In this document: piece by piece, positions 1 to 10,563 of the stretch
How positions within the stretch are numbered: position 1 is the first letter of the stretch
How the letters are laid out: each line of letters begins with the position of its first letter
NCBI RefSeq assembly: GCF_002812205.1
Contig: NZ_NPEA01000003.1
Coordinates: forward strand, 310,001-374,000
Direction of reading: 5' to 3'
DNA length: 64,000 nucleotides
From: Leptospira neocaledonica
Lineage (GTDB): Bacteria; Spirochaetota; Leptospiria; Leptospirales; Leptospiraceae
Translations under genes and position numbers: made by a program
The notes under the pieces: generated by a model
What the model was told of the DNA's origin: nothing
Seen by the model: the letters and a program-made list of their open reading frames with translations, nothing else
The model's database searches: none

Positions 1-440
1 GCCACGTACTTTGTGGATTGTCTGTTTACGCCTTTTAGCAAATCCAAACTTTCAGGATCCATGAAACCTCGGATATTATTGATATAATCTACACCTATTT
101 CCAATGCCTTTCGGATGACGTAAGGCCGGAATGTATCTACTGAGATTGCAACATTCTCTTTTTTTAGCTCGGAAATGATCTCTTTCATTCTATCCCATTC
201 TAATTCTTCGGAAATAGGTTCCGCTTTTACGTTGGAAGACTGTGCCCCGATATCGATCACATCTGCTCCTTCTTCCATTAGAGATTTTGCCTTGGCTAAA
301 GCCAGGTCCTCTTGTAGGTATTTTCCCCCATCCGAAAAAGAGTCGTTGGTTATGTTCAAAACCCCGAATAGCGTCGGTTTTGGGGGAAAAATTTCTTCCT
401 GGGTTCTGTTCGGAAGGTCGGATTCCATCTTAGTTTCCAT
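1..440 (-). CDS. folP: Dihydropteroate synthase, N-terminal part (cut by window edge)
   Basis: Condenses 6-hydroxymethyl-dihydropterin diphosphate with p-aminobenzoate in folate synthesis; cytosolic. The reverse-strand translation has the pterin-binding start of the family, FGVLNITNDSFSDGGKY (compare GILNVTPDSFSDGG), then EEGADVIDIGAQSS, AISVDTF and DYINNIRG (family form NDISG). These are successive beta strands of the TIM barrel. About 146 codons are present and the 3' end lies beyond base 1. ATG at 440 is the first start; a second ATG lies four codons in. The gene is divergent from the OmpA/PD40 gene with about 40 bp between. Family assignment is firm; the sulfonamide-binding C-terminal region cannot be judged. 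Confidence 0.88.
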   Translation of the reverse strand, partial: METKMESDLPNRTQEEIFPPKPTLFGVLNITNDSFSDGGKYLQEDLALAKAKSLMEEGADVIDIGAQSSNVKAEPISEELEWDRMKEIISELKKENVAISVDTFRPYVIRKALEIGVDYINNIRGFMDPESLDLLKGVNRQSTKYV

Positions 441-479
441 CTTGATACTTGGGGACTTTGTTCCGATACTAAATACAAG

Positions 480-2558
480 ATGTTTTTTTACAATCAAGGA
501 AAAGGACTCGTTATAAAACGAAATCATTTTCTAAGCTCCCTCCTTGCCGGGGCTCTTCTGTTTTTTTTATTTTCCTGGGATGGATCCGCACAACCTGTTC
601 CCACACTCTTGGAAAGAAATTTCGGGTCTCCTTTAAATACACAGAACGTAGAATACAATCCGATCATTAGTCCTGACGGAAGATATCTGATCTTCCAATC
701 CAATCGTCCTGGCGGAGAAGGAGAGATGGACATCTGGCTTTCCGAAAACGCAAATTACAAAAAAAGGGACGGAGAAGCTGATTGGAAAAAGCCGGTTAAC
801 CTGAACCAGGACATCTGGGAGCAGAATAAAAAGGAACTCCCTTCCGGAGAAAAAAAATCCAAATTATTCAACACAGATAAGTACGAAGGTGGGATCTCTA
901 TTCGTTTCGACGAATTCGGAAATCCCGAGGAAATTTTCCTCACTTCTATCCGGAATGTAAAAGCGGATAGAGAAGGTTTTGACGCATTAGATATTTATTA
1001 TACTAAACGAGATGAAAAAACAAGACGTTGGAGCGATCTGATCGGGATTTCCGAGATCAATTCCAATTGGACTGAAAAGATGCCTGCTGTTTCTCCGGAT
1101 GGAAAATATCTTATCTTCTCTTCCGATCGTCCTGGTGGTTATGGAGAATATGATCTTTGGGTGAGTTACAGAAATCTCTCTACTGGTGCTTGGTCTAGTC
1201 CAATCAACTTAGGATCGGAAATCAATTCAAAGGCCAGTGAAATTCTTCCTTATATTCATCCGGATGGAGAACAGTTATTCTTCTCTTCTAATAGAGAGAA
1301 TGATCGCAAAAAGTTTTCTTTATATCGCAGCTTCTTAAATCTTCCAGGAAATTCAGATACGGAAGATGCCGAAGATAAACTTACAATTTCTAAAACGAAT
1401 CTTCCTCATCCAGTTCCTGAAACAGGAAGTTTAGAAAAACTACCTCATCCTTTCAATTTAGATGGTTCAGAAGGAATAGACTCGGAAGGAATTTCTTTCG
1501 ATCACGAAGGCCTATGGGCCTATATTTCTTCCAATAGAAATGGGGGACAGGGCCAATACGATATTTATAGATTCCAGGTCCCTGAAAATCTCAGGAATTC
1601 CTATGATGTATCCTTCCAAGGATTGGTTCTGGATGGCTCCGAGGCCACAATGATAGGTTTGGATGCTACTATCAAAATTTCCGATAGTGTAGGTCCTTCT
1701 AGAACCATTACCTCCAGAAGAATAGGCGGAGATCTTTCTAAAGGAAATCCTACTAATTTTAAAACCGTTTTAAAAACAGGAAGATTGTATAAAGTAGAAA
1801 TTTCTTCCCCCGGTTTTTATCCCACTGAGGACAAGCTCGACTTACGTGGAAACGTAGAGAGAAATAAAAAAGTTTATAAGACCTATGTTCTTCTTCCTAT
1901 CAAGGATGAAGAAAAAGGTAAGATCGTTAGCACAGGTGACGGAGATAAAGGAAAGGGACTTAATGTGGTAGTTGTGGATGCTACTACTAAAGAGCCAATC
2001 GCTGGAGCGAGCGCTACAGTTTTTACTCCTAAGAATAGACAGGGAGAAATCTTAAAATACAACAGTTTGTCAAAAAATTTCCATATCGAGTTGATTCCCG
2101 ACACTGATTTTGAGATCTTTGCAAAGGCTGAGAAATATATTTCCGAAAGTGTTAATATCTTGAAGAAAGATATTAAATCCGGTTCCACAATTTCTATCGC
2201 TTTAAGGAAAGATTCGGAAGTCCCAGCTGTTTTAAGTACTAAACTCTATTTTGAATTCAATAAGACCGAAGTAACTGACGCACATCGCAAGCAACTTGAT
2301 CTGATTGTAGACTATCTCAAGAAGAATCCGTCGGATAAAATAGAGATTGGGGGCCATACTGATAATATAGCTTCCAAAGAATATAATACTCGCTTAAGCG
2401 GGAACAGAGCGCGGAAAGTTTTTGACTACGTTCGTAGCAAAGGAATCCAAGCTTCTAGGTTAAAAACCAGAGCTTATTGGTATTCCAGACCTGACGAAGA
2501 TAACTCTACCGAAGACGGAAGAGCTAAAAACAGGAGGGTCGACTTCCGCAAGCTATAA
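480..2558 (+). CDS. OmpA-family outer envelope protein with PD40 beta-propeller repeats
   Basis: Probable periplasmic or outer-membrane-linked protein that anchors to peptidoglycan. A signal-like hydrophobic stretch (residues about 17-32) ends near GSAQ. At least four PD40/TolB-like repeats follow, with cores such as SPDGRYLIFQSNRPGG (about 64), SPDGKYLIFSSDRPGG (about 205) and a degenerate EGLWAYISSNRNGG further on. The last about 110 residues are an OmpA C-terminal domain, with LYFEFNKTEV, GGHTDN and NRARKVFDYV plus RAKNRRVDF, the diaminopimelate-binding region. A carboxypeptidase-regulatory-like segment lies between. ATG 480 has only a weak ribosome site and adds a short charged leader, but no better start is seen. 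The partner or substrate is not known. Confidence 0.85.
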   Translation: MFFYNQGKGLVIKRNHFLSSLLAGALLFFLFSWDGSAQPVPTLLERNFGSPLNTQNVEYNPIISPDGRYLIFQSNRPGGEGEMDIWLSENANYKKRDGEADWKKPVNLNQDIWEQNKKELPSGEKKSKLFNTDKYEGGISIRFDEFGNPEEIFLTSIRNVKADREGFDALDIYYTKRDEKTRRWSDLIGISEINSNWTEKMPAVSPDGKYLIFSSDRPGGYGEYDLWVSYRNLSTGAWSSPINLGSEINSKASEILPYIHPDGEQLFFSSNRENDRKKFSLYRSFLNLPGNSDTEDAEDKLTISKTNLPHPVPETGSLEKLPHPFNLDGSEGIDSEGISFDHEGLWAYISSNRNGGQGQYDIYRFQVPENLRNSYDVSFQGLVLDGSEATMIGLDATIKISDSVGPSRTITSRRIGGDLSKGNPTNFKTVLKTGRLYKVEISSPGFYPTEDKLDLRGNVERNKKVYKTYVLLPIKDEEKGKIVSTGDGDKGKGLNVVVVDATTKEPIAGASATVFTPKNRQGEILKYNSLSKNFHIELIPDTDFEIFAKAEKYISESVNILKKDIKSGSTISIALRKDSEVPAVLSTKLYFEFNKTEVTDAHRKQLDLIVDYLKKNPSDKIEIGGHTDNIASKEYNTRLSGNRARKVFDYVRSKGIQASRLKTRAYWYSRPDEDNSTEDGRAKNRRVDFRKL

Positions 2559-2569
2559 CAGGAGAGCAG

Positions 2570-3724
2570 ATGGAAGTCGAGTACCGATCTTACCTACAAT
2601 CACCAAGAATATGGGATACGATCCGGGATCCTCAGAAAGTCGGTTATATTCTGAAAGAGTACGTACATAACAACGGACTCTTTCTGAAAGAGAATCCCCT
2701 AAAACAAGAATTGCAAATCCTACAAACTACTCCAGAAGGAAAAATTTTCCTTAGGATCGATCCGGAATCTCTGAATGAAGAAGGGGAGATCACTGTTTAC
2801 AAGACCTTAAGTAAACATATGGAAATCGGATTTAGAGTAGATTCGATCAATCATGAAGATGGAGTAGTGATCTGTTCTCCTGAATATGTAAGGATCGCCA
2901 AAGATGGCCGCATTCTTCCAAGAATTGAAGGCCTACAAGGTAAAGTGGTCGCTCATAGATTTCATATGCTCAAGAAAGAGCAGGATTCTACGAAAGTTCT
3001 GGGAACTTCGGGCCAAATCCTTCTGACCGACTTACACAAGAATATCTTATCCGAATACCCTTATTCCAGATTGGTATTTCCTTCGGGAAAAGAACTCAGC
3101 TTTGAACAGGAATTATCCAAACGTACCGGTAAAACCATCTTTGTAAAAGATGCGATTAGTATGGATCCTCTTTCTAAAGAAGAATCCAACGGTTTCAATA
3201 TCCTGGATCTAAAACAAGAATTAGAAGAGGAGATGATCCTGGAAGATAGGACCAAAGTGTATCGTTCCGGGAAGATACAATCTTTTGCAATCTATCCGAT
3301 CTATTACAAAGATCCTTCCGGACCTAAACTTGTTGCTTTAGGTTATGCGGAGACTAAGGATAGAATTTTAGATCCTGCTATCTTGAAAAAATACGCCGAA
3401 TTAGAAGACGTGTTTAACGATAGGATAGAAGACTCCAACACTCTTGACGTTGATATCCGCCAAAACGTGATCAACGCTTCGGAAGGTGGAATTCTTTTGG
3501 AAGTAACCGAATCCCAGCTAGTCGAATCCTTTCTGCATAAACCTTTCTTTACTGCGGATATAACTTTTAAGATGCAAGCTCCACTGAGATTCGCGTTTAA
3601 AATCCGACATATTTCTCAAATCGGGGAAATTTACCTAGTCGGTGCAGAAATAGTTGGCTCCAATGATGCCAAGACGAATATGACTCTATTAAAGAAGAAT
3701 TTAAGCTTCATTAAGAGCGTCTAA
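2570..3724 (+). CDS. DUF1577 protein with C-terminal PilZ-like domain
   Basis: 384 residues, resembling the Leptospira DUF1577 family. The N-terminal two thirds (for example [18 protein letters not shown]) is alpha/beta and reminiscent of the YcgR N-terminal region. The last about 100 residues ([14 protein letters not shown] ... [21 protein letters not shown]) follow the PilZ fold pattern, so a cyclic-di-GMP receptor or a degenerate version is possible. The canonical RxxxR and DxSxxG are not clearly complete: the NASEGG stretch would be the second motif. It starts 11 bp after the OmpA/PD40 gene, with AGGAG before the ATG, and ends 5 bp before hisS, so co-transcription is likely. The ligand-binding role is inference. 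Confidence 0.65.
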   Translation: MEVEYRSYLQSPRIWDTIRDPQKVGYILKEYVHNNGLFLKENPLKQELQILQTTPEGKIFLRIDPESLNEEGEITVYKTLSKHMEIGFRVDSINHEDGVVICSPEYVRIAKDGRILPRIEGLQGKVVAHRFHMLKKEQDSTKVLGTSGQILLTDLHKNILSEYPYSRLVFPSGKELSFEQELSKRTGKTIFVKDAISMDPLSKEESNGFNILDLKQELEEEMILEDRTKVYRSGKIQSFAIYPIYYKDPSGPKLVALGYAETKDRILDPAILKKYAELEDVFNDRIEDSNTLDVDIRQNVINASEGGILLEVTESQLVESFLHKPFFTADITFKMQAPLRFAFKIRHISQIGEIYLVGAEIVGSNDAKTNMTLLKKNLSFIKSV

Positions 3725-3729
3725 GAGAC

Positions 3730-5052
3730 TTGGAAAAACAGAAAGCCTTTTTACCTACAGCCCCATACAAGGGGACGAGAGATTTTTATCCGGATGAAAT
3801 GAGATTCCGAAATTGGATGTTTTCCGTAATGAGGAAGACAGTCCAATCTTTCGGCTACGAAGAATACGACGGCCCCATCCTAGAATCTTTCGAACTATAT
3901 CTAGCAAAAAGCGGAGAAGAGATCGTACAAAGACAATTGTATGATTTTACGGACAAAGGAGATCGTCATGTTGCGATCCGTCCTGAAATGACTCCTACTC
4001 TGGCAAGAATGGTAGCTGGAGAAGTTAGAAATCTTGCCAAGCCGATCCGATGGTTTTCCATCCCGAACTTATGGAGATACGAACAACCTGGTAAAGGACG
4101 TTTACGAGAACATTGGCAACTAAATGTGGATCTGTTCGGAGTAAATTCCTATAGAGCAGAAGTAGAGATCATACTGATCGCAAATGCAATTTTAGAAAAT
4201 TTTAAAGCTCCAAAAGGAAGTTATCAGATCAAGGTATCTCATAGAGGGATATTAGATTCCTTCTTGAACCAAACTCTGGCTTTAGCTCCCGAAAAGGCAC
4301 ACGCAGTTTCCAAACTTTTGGATAAAAAATCCAAGATCAGCAAAGAGGCTTTTGAAGAAGAGATCAAACCTCTGCTTTCCAATCCAGAAAAACAATTAAC
4401 TCTCATCTACAAGTATCTAGATACTAATCTCCAAACAATCGGAGATTTAGAAGGGATAGATCCTTCTTCCGTTGAATTTATTCGGAACCTATTTTCGGAT
4501 CTGGCATCATTGGGGATCAAAGACCAACTCGAATTCGATCCTTCTATCATCCGTGGTTTTGATTATTATACAGGTTGTATTTTCGAAGTATTTGATACCA
4601 ATCCTGAAAACAGAAGATCCTTGTACGGCGGAGGAAGATACGACAACCTGATCGGATTATTCTCCAATGAACAACTTTCGGGGATCGGTTTCGGATTAGG
4701 AGATGTAACCTTCAAAAACTTTTTAGAAGGACATGGCCTGGTTCCGAAGGATCTGAATTCCAAAACTGCTGTTTTAATTCCCTTGATGGACGATAAAATT
4801 TTTCCTGAAGTTTTGAAACTTGCAGAAGAACTTAGGAAAGAAGGAATCGGAGTGGAAACAATGCTAGAGCCTGCAAAACTCGGCAAACAAATCCAGACGG
4901 CGGAAAAAAAAGGATATCGTTTCTTGATCTTCTTAGGAGAATCCGAACTCTCAGAAAACAAGGTTCAGTTAAAAGATATCGTTTCGGGAGAACAATCTTC
5001 TGTTTCCAGATCCGATCTAATCTCCATTTTACGGAAATCCTTACTTGGATAA
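3730..5052 (+). CDS. hisS: Histidyl-tRNA synthetase
   Basis: Class II synthetase charging tRNA-His in the cytosol; 440 residues, usual for bacterial HisS. Visible motifs are [14 protein letters not shown] at the N-terminus, the motif 2 region with [11 protein letters not shown] and [16 protein letters not shown], the histidine-specific [13 protein letters not shown], and motif 3 [12 protein letters not shown] with GIGFGLGD. A Rossmann-like anticodon-binding domain closes the protein, which argues against the regulatory paralogue HisZ. The start is TTG at 3730, 5 bp after the previous stop. The 3' end overlaps the PAP2 gene by 8 bp. Confidence 0.93.
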   Translation: MEKQKAFLPTAPYKGTRDFYPDEMRFRNWMFSVMRKTVQSFGYEEYDGPILESFELYLAKSGEEIVQRQLYDFTDKGDRHVAIRPEMTPTLARMVAGEVRNLAKPIRWFSIPNLWRYEQPGKGRLREHWQLNVDLFGVNSYRAEVEIILIANAILENFKAPKGSYQIKVSHRGILDSFLNQTLALAPEKAHAVSKLLDKKSKISKEAFEEEIKPLLSNPEKQLTLIYKYLDTNLQTIGDLEGIDPSSVEFIRNLFSDLASLGIKDQLEFDPSIIRGFDYYTGCIFEVFDTNPENRRSLYGGGRYDNLIGLFSNEQLSGIGFGLGDVTFKNFLEGHGLVPKDLNSKTAVLIPLMDDKIFPEVLKLAEELRKEGIGVETMLEPAKLGKQIQTAEKKGYRFLIFLGESELSENKVQLKDIVSGEQSSVSRSDLISILRKSLLG

Positions 5053-5617
5053 GAACATATTGGAAAAATTATCCGCTTTCGAAAGAATAGATTATGCAAT
5101 CGCGATGTTTATTCGCGAAAAAATCCATTCTCCAATTCTGAACAGAACTCTCTCCAGGATCAATCGTGGAGAGATCATGTTAGTTCTTATTCTACCGTAT
5201 CTCGCTTACGCTGCATGGAAAGGAAGTCTACCTTATCCTTGGTGGATTGTAATTCCTTATGCAGGGCTTGTCGCCTATGCAAATGATCGTTTTGTTTTAG
5301 TATTAAAGAAGCTAATAGCTCGTAAAAGACCGCTAGTCACTGTAGCCGGAAAAGTGGATCAAAATCCGGATATGAAACATTCTTTTCCTTCCGCTCATGC
5401 ATCTAATTCGATGACTGCAGCGTTAATCTTAGTGTTCTTGTTCGGTTTTCCGGAATGGTTTTTAGTGCTTAGTCTTTTGGCGGGGATTGGTAGATTATTA
5501 TCTCTCCACCATTTTCCCTCCGATGTGCTCGGAGGGTGGTTGATAGGAACTTGTTTCGGAAGTTTAGGCCTTTTTCTTGGCCGCTGGCTTCTTCCCGTCT
5601 TGTTTGGAACCACCTAA
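5045..5617 (+). CDS. PAP2-family membrane phosphatase
   Basis: Integral membrane phosphatase of the PAP2 superfamily (lipid phosphate or undecaprenyl diphosphate phosphatases). The three-part active site is visible: KKLIARKRP (KX6RP), PSAHASNS (PSGH motif) and [12 protein letters not shown] (SRX5HX3D with Gly for Ser). Several hydrophobic helices surround these. The start is TTG at 5045, inside the end of hisS; TTG at about 5060 or ATG at 5105 are alternatives. The last 54 bp overlap the 3' end of the convergent transhydrogenase gene. The natural substrate cannot be told from sequence. Confidence 0.85.
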   Translation: MDKNILEKLSAFERIDYAIAMFIREKIHSPILNRTLSRINRGEIMLVLILPYLAYAAWKGSLPYPWWIVIPYAGLVAYANDRFVLVLKKLIARKRPLVTVAGKVDQNPDMKHSFPSAHASNSMTAALILVFLFGFPEWFLVLSLLAGIGRLLSLHHFPSDVLGGWLIGTCFGSLGLFLGRWLLPVLFGTT

Positions 5618-6733
5618 GGCGTCCAAAGTCAGTTTGTGACGGATCTCTCCTTCATGAGTGATCGTCGTAGAAGCGATAACTTCGTCGTTTAAATCAAAGT
5701 TAATCTTCTTCTCTTTAACCAATAATTTCAGATAATTTAATATGTTTTTAGCAAACATTCTAGAAGCATCTGAAGGAAGAGAACCTGCAAGGTTTTGATG
5801 ACCAACTACGGAAACTCCGTTTTTAGTTAAGACAACTTTGCCGTGTTGAGTATACTCGCAGTTTCCTCCGTTTGGAGAAGCAAGGTCGATTACTACAGAG
5901 CCGGCTTTCATTCTATCTACGATCTTTTTAGTGATAATGATCGGAGCTTTTCTTCCTGGAATCAAAGCTGTAGTGATGATCACATCCGCTTTAGCCGCGA
6001 ATTTTTCGATCGCTTCTTGCTGGCGTTTTTTGTATTCTTCGGTTTGTTCTACAGCGTAACCGCCTGCAGCTGCAGAGTGGCTTGCACCTTCGACTTCTAC
6101 GAATTTAGCGCCAAGAGATTGAACTTGTTCTTTTACTTCAGGACGAGTATCGAATACGTCTACTACCGCACCCAATCTTCTGGAGCTTGCAATTGCTTGT
6201 AAACCTGCAACACCAGCACCAATGATAAGCACGGAAGCAGGAGTGATTGTTCCAGCAGCGGTAGTTAACATTGGGAAGAATCTAGTCAAATAAGTAGAAG
6301 CTATGAGAACAGCTTTATATCCAGCAACAGTTGCTTGGGACGAAAGAACGTCCATAGACTGAGCACGAGTGATACGAGCGATCGCATCCAAACTCAATAC
6401 TGTAACTTTCCCAGAAGCAAGCTTTTTGATTACCTGAGGATTAACCGCAGGTTGGAACATTCCTAAATAGAAGGCCCCTTTTTTAATCTTGGATAAACTT
6501 GCTCCATCCGCTAAGTGAATGCTCACAACTAGGTCGGATTTTTTCAGGATATCAGCGCGAGATTGAATGGACGCGCCGGCTTTTTTATAATCTTCGTCAG
6601 AGAAATAAGAACCTTCTCCAGCGCCCTTTTCGATGATAACAGAAGCACCGATTTTTTTTAAGGCGTCGACTACGTCCGGGGTAACGGCTACCCTAGTTTC
6701 TTCCTTAGCTTCTTTTAAAACTCCGATATTCAT
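5564..6733 (-). CDS. pntAA: NAD(P) transhydrogenase alpha subunit part 1 (PntAA type)
   Basis: Resembles domain I (NAD(H)-binding) of proton-pumping transhydrogenase, which moves hydride between NAD(H) and NADP(H). The start MNIGVLKEAKEETRVAVTP is typical of the alanine dehydrogenase/PntA family. The nucleotide fold is VLIIGAGVAGLQAIASSRRLGA followed by VVDVFDTRPEVKEQ (the DxR pattern of PntA), then SLGAKFVEVEG and DVIITTALIPGRKAP. Those last motifs favour PntA over alanine dehydrogenase. At 389 residues it matches split PntAA proteins. No PntAB (membrane) or PntB gene is adjacent in this window. The Lys-rich tail (KKPAAKKKA) lies in the 54-bp convergent overlap with the PAP2 gene. Confidence 0.85.
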   Translation of the reverse strand: MNIGVLKEAKEETRVAVTPDVVDALKKIGASVIIEKGAGEGSYFSDEDYKKAGASIQSRADILKKSDLVVSIHLADGASLSKIKKGAFYLGMFQPAVNPQVIKKLASGKVTVLSLDAIARITRAQSMDVLSSQATVAGYKAVLIASTYLTRFFPMLTTAAGTITPASVLIIGAGVAGLQAIASSRRLGAVVDVFDTRPEVKEQVQSLGAKFVEVEGASHSAAAGGYAVEQTEEYKKRQQEAIEKFAAKADVIITTALIPGRKAPIIITKKIVDRMKAGSVVIDLASPNGGNCEYTQHGKVVLTKNGVSVVGHQNLAGSLPSDASRMFAKNILNYLKLLVKEKKINFDLNDEVIASTTITHEGEIRHKLTLDALGGSKQDGKKPAAKKKA

Positions 6734-6811
6734 ACAGCCTACTCGAAACTCAATTTTTCGGTTAAATTCCCTGATAGGGGAAAAGTAGGTCCAGATTTTC
6801 TCGGCGAACGA

Positions 6812-7739
<928 letters not shown>

Positions 7740-7750
<11 letters not shown>

Positions 7751-8612
7751 TTCTCTCTATATTCGTAAATTCCGGAGGGAGAGGTTTACCGTTCAGATCC
7801 AAACCTCTACTTAAAAACCATTCCAATACTTCAGGAGTAACTTCTCCAGGAAAGGGATTGTCTAAACCAACTACCGGCCCTTCATCAAATCCAGGAGTCT
7901 CATCCGGAACCGGACGAGGAGCTACTGCTCTCTTCAATGAAAAGAATATGATGGATACGCTAAAAAAAGACCAGAGTAGAGCAATCAAATATCCCAGGAA
8001 CAAAACCGATTTCGGAACAGCTCCTCCCGGAGATGTTCCAGTTGCCCAGTACGCTAAAATACCTGCATCAGTATTCTGAACATTCTCAGTAAAATCTAAA
8101 AGATCATACAGACTATATAAGCTCACACTTGTTCCTAAAAACACCGTGATCAATCGATCCCAACCGAATGGAAGAAAGGAAGAGATCAAAAGAAAAATTC
8201 CCCAAAGTAAACCAGTCCTTTGAGCAAGCCCTCCGGAAGATGTATAGTTTAACGTGAGTAATAAAACTGCGCCCCCCAAAAGTAACAATGTGGGACGAAC
8301 TAAATTTCCTTTGAATCCCCTATTGATCAAAAATCCTCCGACCAAACAAGAACCCAAATAACCTGCAGAGACTACGAATATAAAAGGACTTTTTCCGGAT
8401 GTAGGAGATGCAACAGTTTGTCCTGCCTCGTCACCGTTCAGTTCAATCATCTGAACAGAACCGCCGGAGATAAGAGTTGCGATCGCATGTCCAGCTTCAT
8501 GTATAAAAACCACGAAGTCTTTTAAATAAGAAACCCATCCATGATTCCAATAGGAAAGAAGAGTCACTATGATTGCAAGTAAGAGCGCAAGACGTAGGAA
8601 ACGATTCTCCAT
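7740..8612 (-). CDS. M50B-like membrane metalloprotease
   Basis: Multi-pass membrane protein with the zinc motif [16 protein letters not shown] (HExxH, about residue 37) in a hydrophobic region. A later [16 protein letters not shown] stretch resembles the SDAxxLAxxTG element of the M50B-like family. About six hydrophobic segments are present over 290 residues. The C-terminal about 60 residues are hydrophilic and acidic/Pro-rich ([13 protein letters not shown]) and probably cytosolic. No substrate is indicated. It overlaps the UXS gene by 11 bp on the same strand, an unusual partner. Family call is good; proteolytic activity is inferred. Confidence 0.75.
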
Positions 8613-8697
8613 TCTAAAATAGATATCGGCTTTTTTGTAGGAATTCCTACGGTGAAATGAAGAAGAACCGCATGAAAAATCAGCCGGTTTTTAGGAC

Positions 8698-10392
8698 CTA
8701 TTCCGTTTTAAAATGACTCAAAATTCCGCCAAATTTTTGGGAATGTTCCAAGGTATCTTTTACAGAATGCCTAATATTCTCGGAAGTAGCAGCTATATCT
8801 TCTGCTGATTTGGAAATAGCACTCATAGAATCCGAAATTTCTCCAGCAGAAAGTTTTTGTTGTTCGGAAGTTCCCGCCATCATCTTTCCCAAAACCAGGA
8901 CCTGATCGGAACTACTTCGTATTTCTCCTAATCTTTTGGACTGTTCCTGCAAAAGACTTTTTACCTTAGATGAAGAATTATGAACTTCTTCAATATAGTT
9001 CTGAAGATTCTCGAATACATCTACAGACTGTCCCACTTTCAAAGCACCGACTTCCACTGAGTTGGATGTACTTTTTACAAGGTAAGTGATATCTTTGATA
9101 CTCGACTTAGTTTGTTCTGCCAATTTGGAAATCTCATCCGCGACTACGGAAAATCCTTTTCCTGCTTCTCCTGCTCTTGCAGATTCTATAGATGCATTTA
9201 ATGCAAGCATGTTTGTTCTTTCTGAAATACTTGTGATAATACCTACTATCTTGTTGATCTCATTGGAATAAGAACGTATCTGGTCCATGGATTGGATTGC
9301 TTCATTAAAGATCTGTTTTGCTTGTTCAGCCTTATCCGCTACATTCCCCGCTTGAGACTCCAAGTTTTGCATCGATTTGGAAGTTTCTCCCAAAGACACG
9401 TCAATAGAACCGATACTATCGTTTACATTGGATAAACTTCTAGTTTGCTCGCTGATGGTTAATACGATCTCATCGATCGTTTTGGAAAGTTCATGCGAAG
9501 CCGCTGCAGTTTCTTGAACCGCATGCGCCTGCTTTTGGGAAACCCTTTCGAAAGAACCTACCGATTGAAAAAGTTCCTCGTACAATCTCAAGTTTCTCTG
9601 ATAGTTCTCTTTCATTTGTACCAGAAGTCCCCAGAGACTGATGGTCATACATCTAAAGTTCGAATAAATTCTATCAGCGTCTTCGACCCCTTCTTTTCTC
9701 GGAAATTCAGAAGCAAGATTTCCATTCACTACCTTACCAACGATCTCTAAGGTTTCGGACATTTTCTTTTTCAGTTTATAGATAGTTCTCAAACAAAGCG
9801 AAAATCCCAACACCACGGCAAGAAAGGTTAAGGTAGAAGCGACTGGGTCCGTTAAGAATAATTTCAAACCTAAATAAGAAGAAGGTATAAATATACATGC
9901 GAATGTGAATGTCACAAGCCCAAGATATCCGAATTTTACTCGGATCGAATTTACAAATGAGAAAATTGTTCTAAGGAGTTTTGATTCTCCGTTCATTCTC
10001 GCAAAAAGTTTTTCTGCCTTCTCAATTTGTTGTCTGGATGTCTTCTTACGAACAGACATATACCCAGTGATCACTCCGTTTTCTAGAACAGGAGTAACTG
10101 TAGCATCCACCCAATAATGGTCTCCATTCTTTGCACGATTTTTTACAATCGCATTCCAAGGACGACCGGATTGAACAGTGTCCCAAAGGTCCTCGTAAAC
10201 TGCAGGTGGTATATCAGGATGACGGACAATATTATGAGGTTGGCCCAACATCTCTTCTTCCGAAAAACCGCTTACATCCGCAAAGTCTTTGGAAACATAA
10301 GTGATCTTACCTTTTGAATCGGTTCTGGAAATAATTACGGCCGATTCAGCGAACTGAATTTCCCGGCCTGTAATAGGTAGGTTCTTTCTCAT
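8698..10392 (-). CDS. Methyl-accepting chemotaxis protein with PAS domain (Aer-like)
   Basis: Chemoreceptor that controls CheA/CheW. The N-terminal PAS domain (about 10-125) has [19 protein letters not shown] and [18 protein letters not shown], closely following Aer-type sensors that bind FAD and report redox state. A membrane hairpin of two hydrophobic segments (about 155-205) follows, then a HAMP-like linker ([19 protein letters not shown]). The C-terminal signalling domain has the conserved hairpin tip [20 protein letters not shown]. There is no periplasmic ligand domain, so sensing is cytosolic. It is monocistronic, with about 170 bp upstream and no adjacent chemotaxis gene. FAD binding is inferred by analogy. 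Confidence 0.9.
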   Translation of the reverse strand: MRKNLPITGREIQFAESAVIISRTDSKGKITYVSKDFADVSGFSEEEMLGQPHNIVRHPDIPPAVYEDLWDTVQSGRPWNAIVKNRAKNGDHYWVDATVTPVLENGVITGYMSVRKKTSRQQIEKAEKLFARMNGESKLLRTIFSFVNSIRVKFGYLGLVTFTFACIFIPSSYLGLKLFLTDPVASTLTFLAVVLGFSLCLRTIYKLKKKMSETLEIVGKVVNGNLASEFPRKEGVEDADRIYSNFRCMTISLWGLLVQMKENYQRNLRLYEELFQSVGSFERVSQKQAHAVQETAAASHELSKTIDEIVLTISEQTRSLSNVNDSIGSIDVSLGETSKSMQNLESQAGNVADKAEQAKQIFNEAIQSMDQIRSYSNEINKIVGIITSISERTNMLALNASIESARAGEAGKGFSVVADEISKLAEQTKSSIKDITYLVKSTSNSVEVGALKVGQSVDVFENLQNYIEEVHNSSSKVKSLLQEQSKRLGEIRSSSDQVLVLGKMMAGTSEQQKLSAGEISDSMSAISKSAEDIAATSENIRHSVKDTLEHSQKFGGILSHFKTE

Positions 10393-10563
10393 ATTTTCAG
10401 TAATTTTTTGAAGTCAAGTTTGGTATAGTGAATTTAGGAAAGTCGTTCGTTGATTTAAATAAATCCGAATTTTAAAGAGAAATAATTCTGAAAAGATTTG
10501 CTGAAAATATAATACTTTCGGTTTATTTTATAGAAGAATCTATCTTAAAAACCGACCGCAATC

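Noticed and set aside
175..516. Plus-strand open frame opposite folP
   Set aside because: It is the shadow of folP, whose reverse-strand translation shows clear dihydropteroate synthase motifs.
3730..5052. HisZ (regulatory paralogue) for the hisS gene
   Set aside because: Full motif 2, RGFDYYTG and an anticodon-binding domain are present, as in the catalytic enzyme.
5564..6733. Alanine dehydrogenase for the PntAA gene
   Set aside because: The families share the start, but VDVFDTRPEVKEQ and TTALIPGRKAP follow the PntA pattern.
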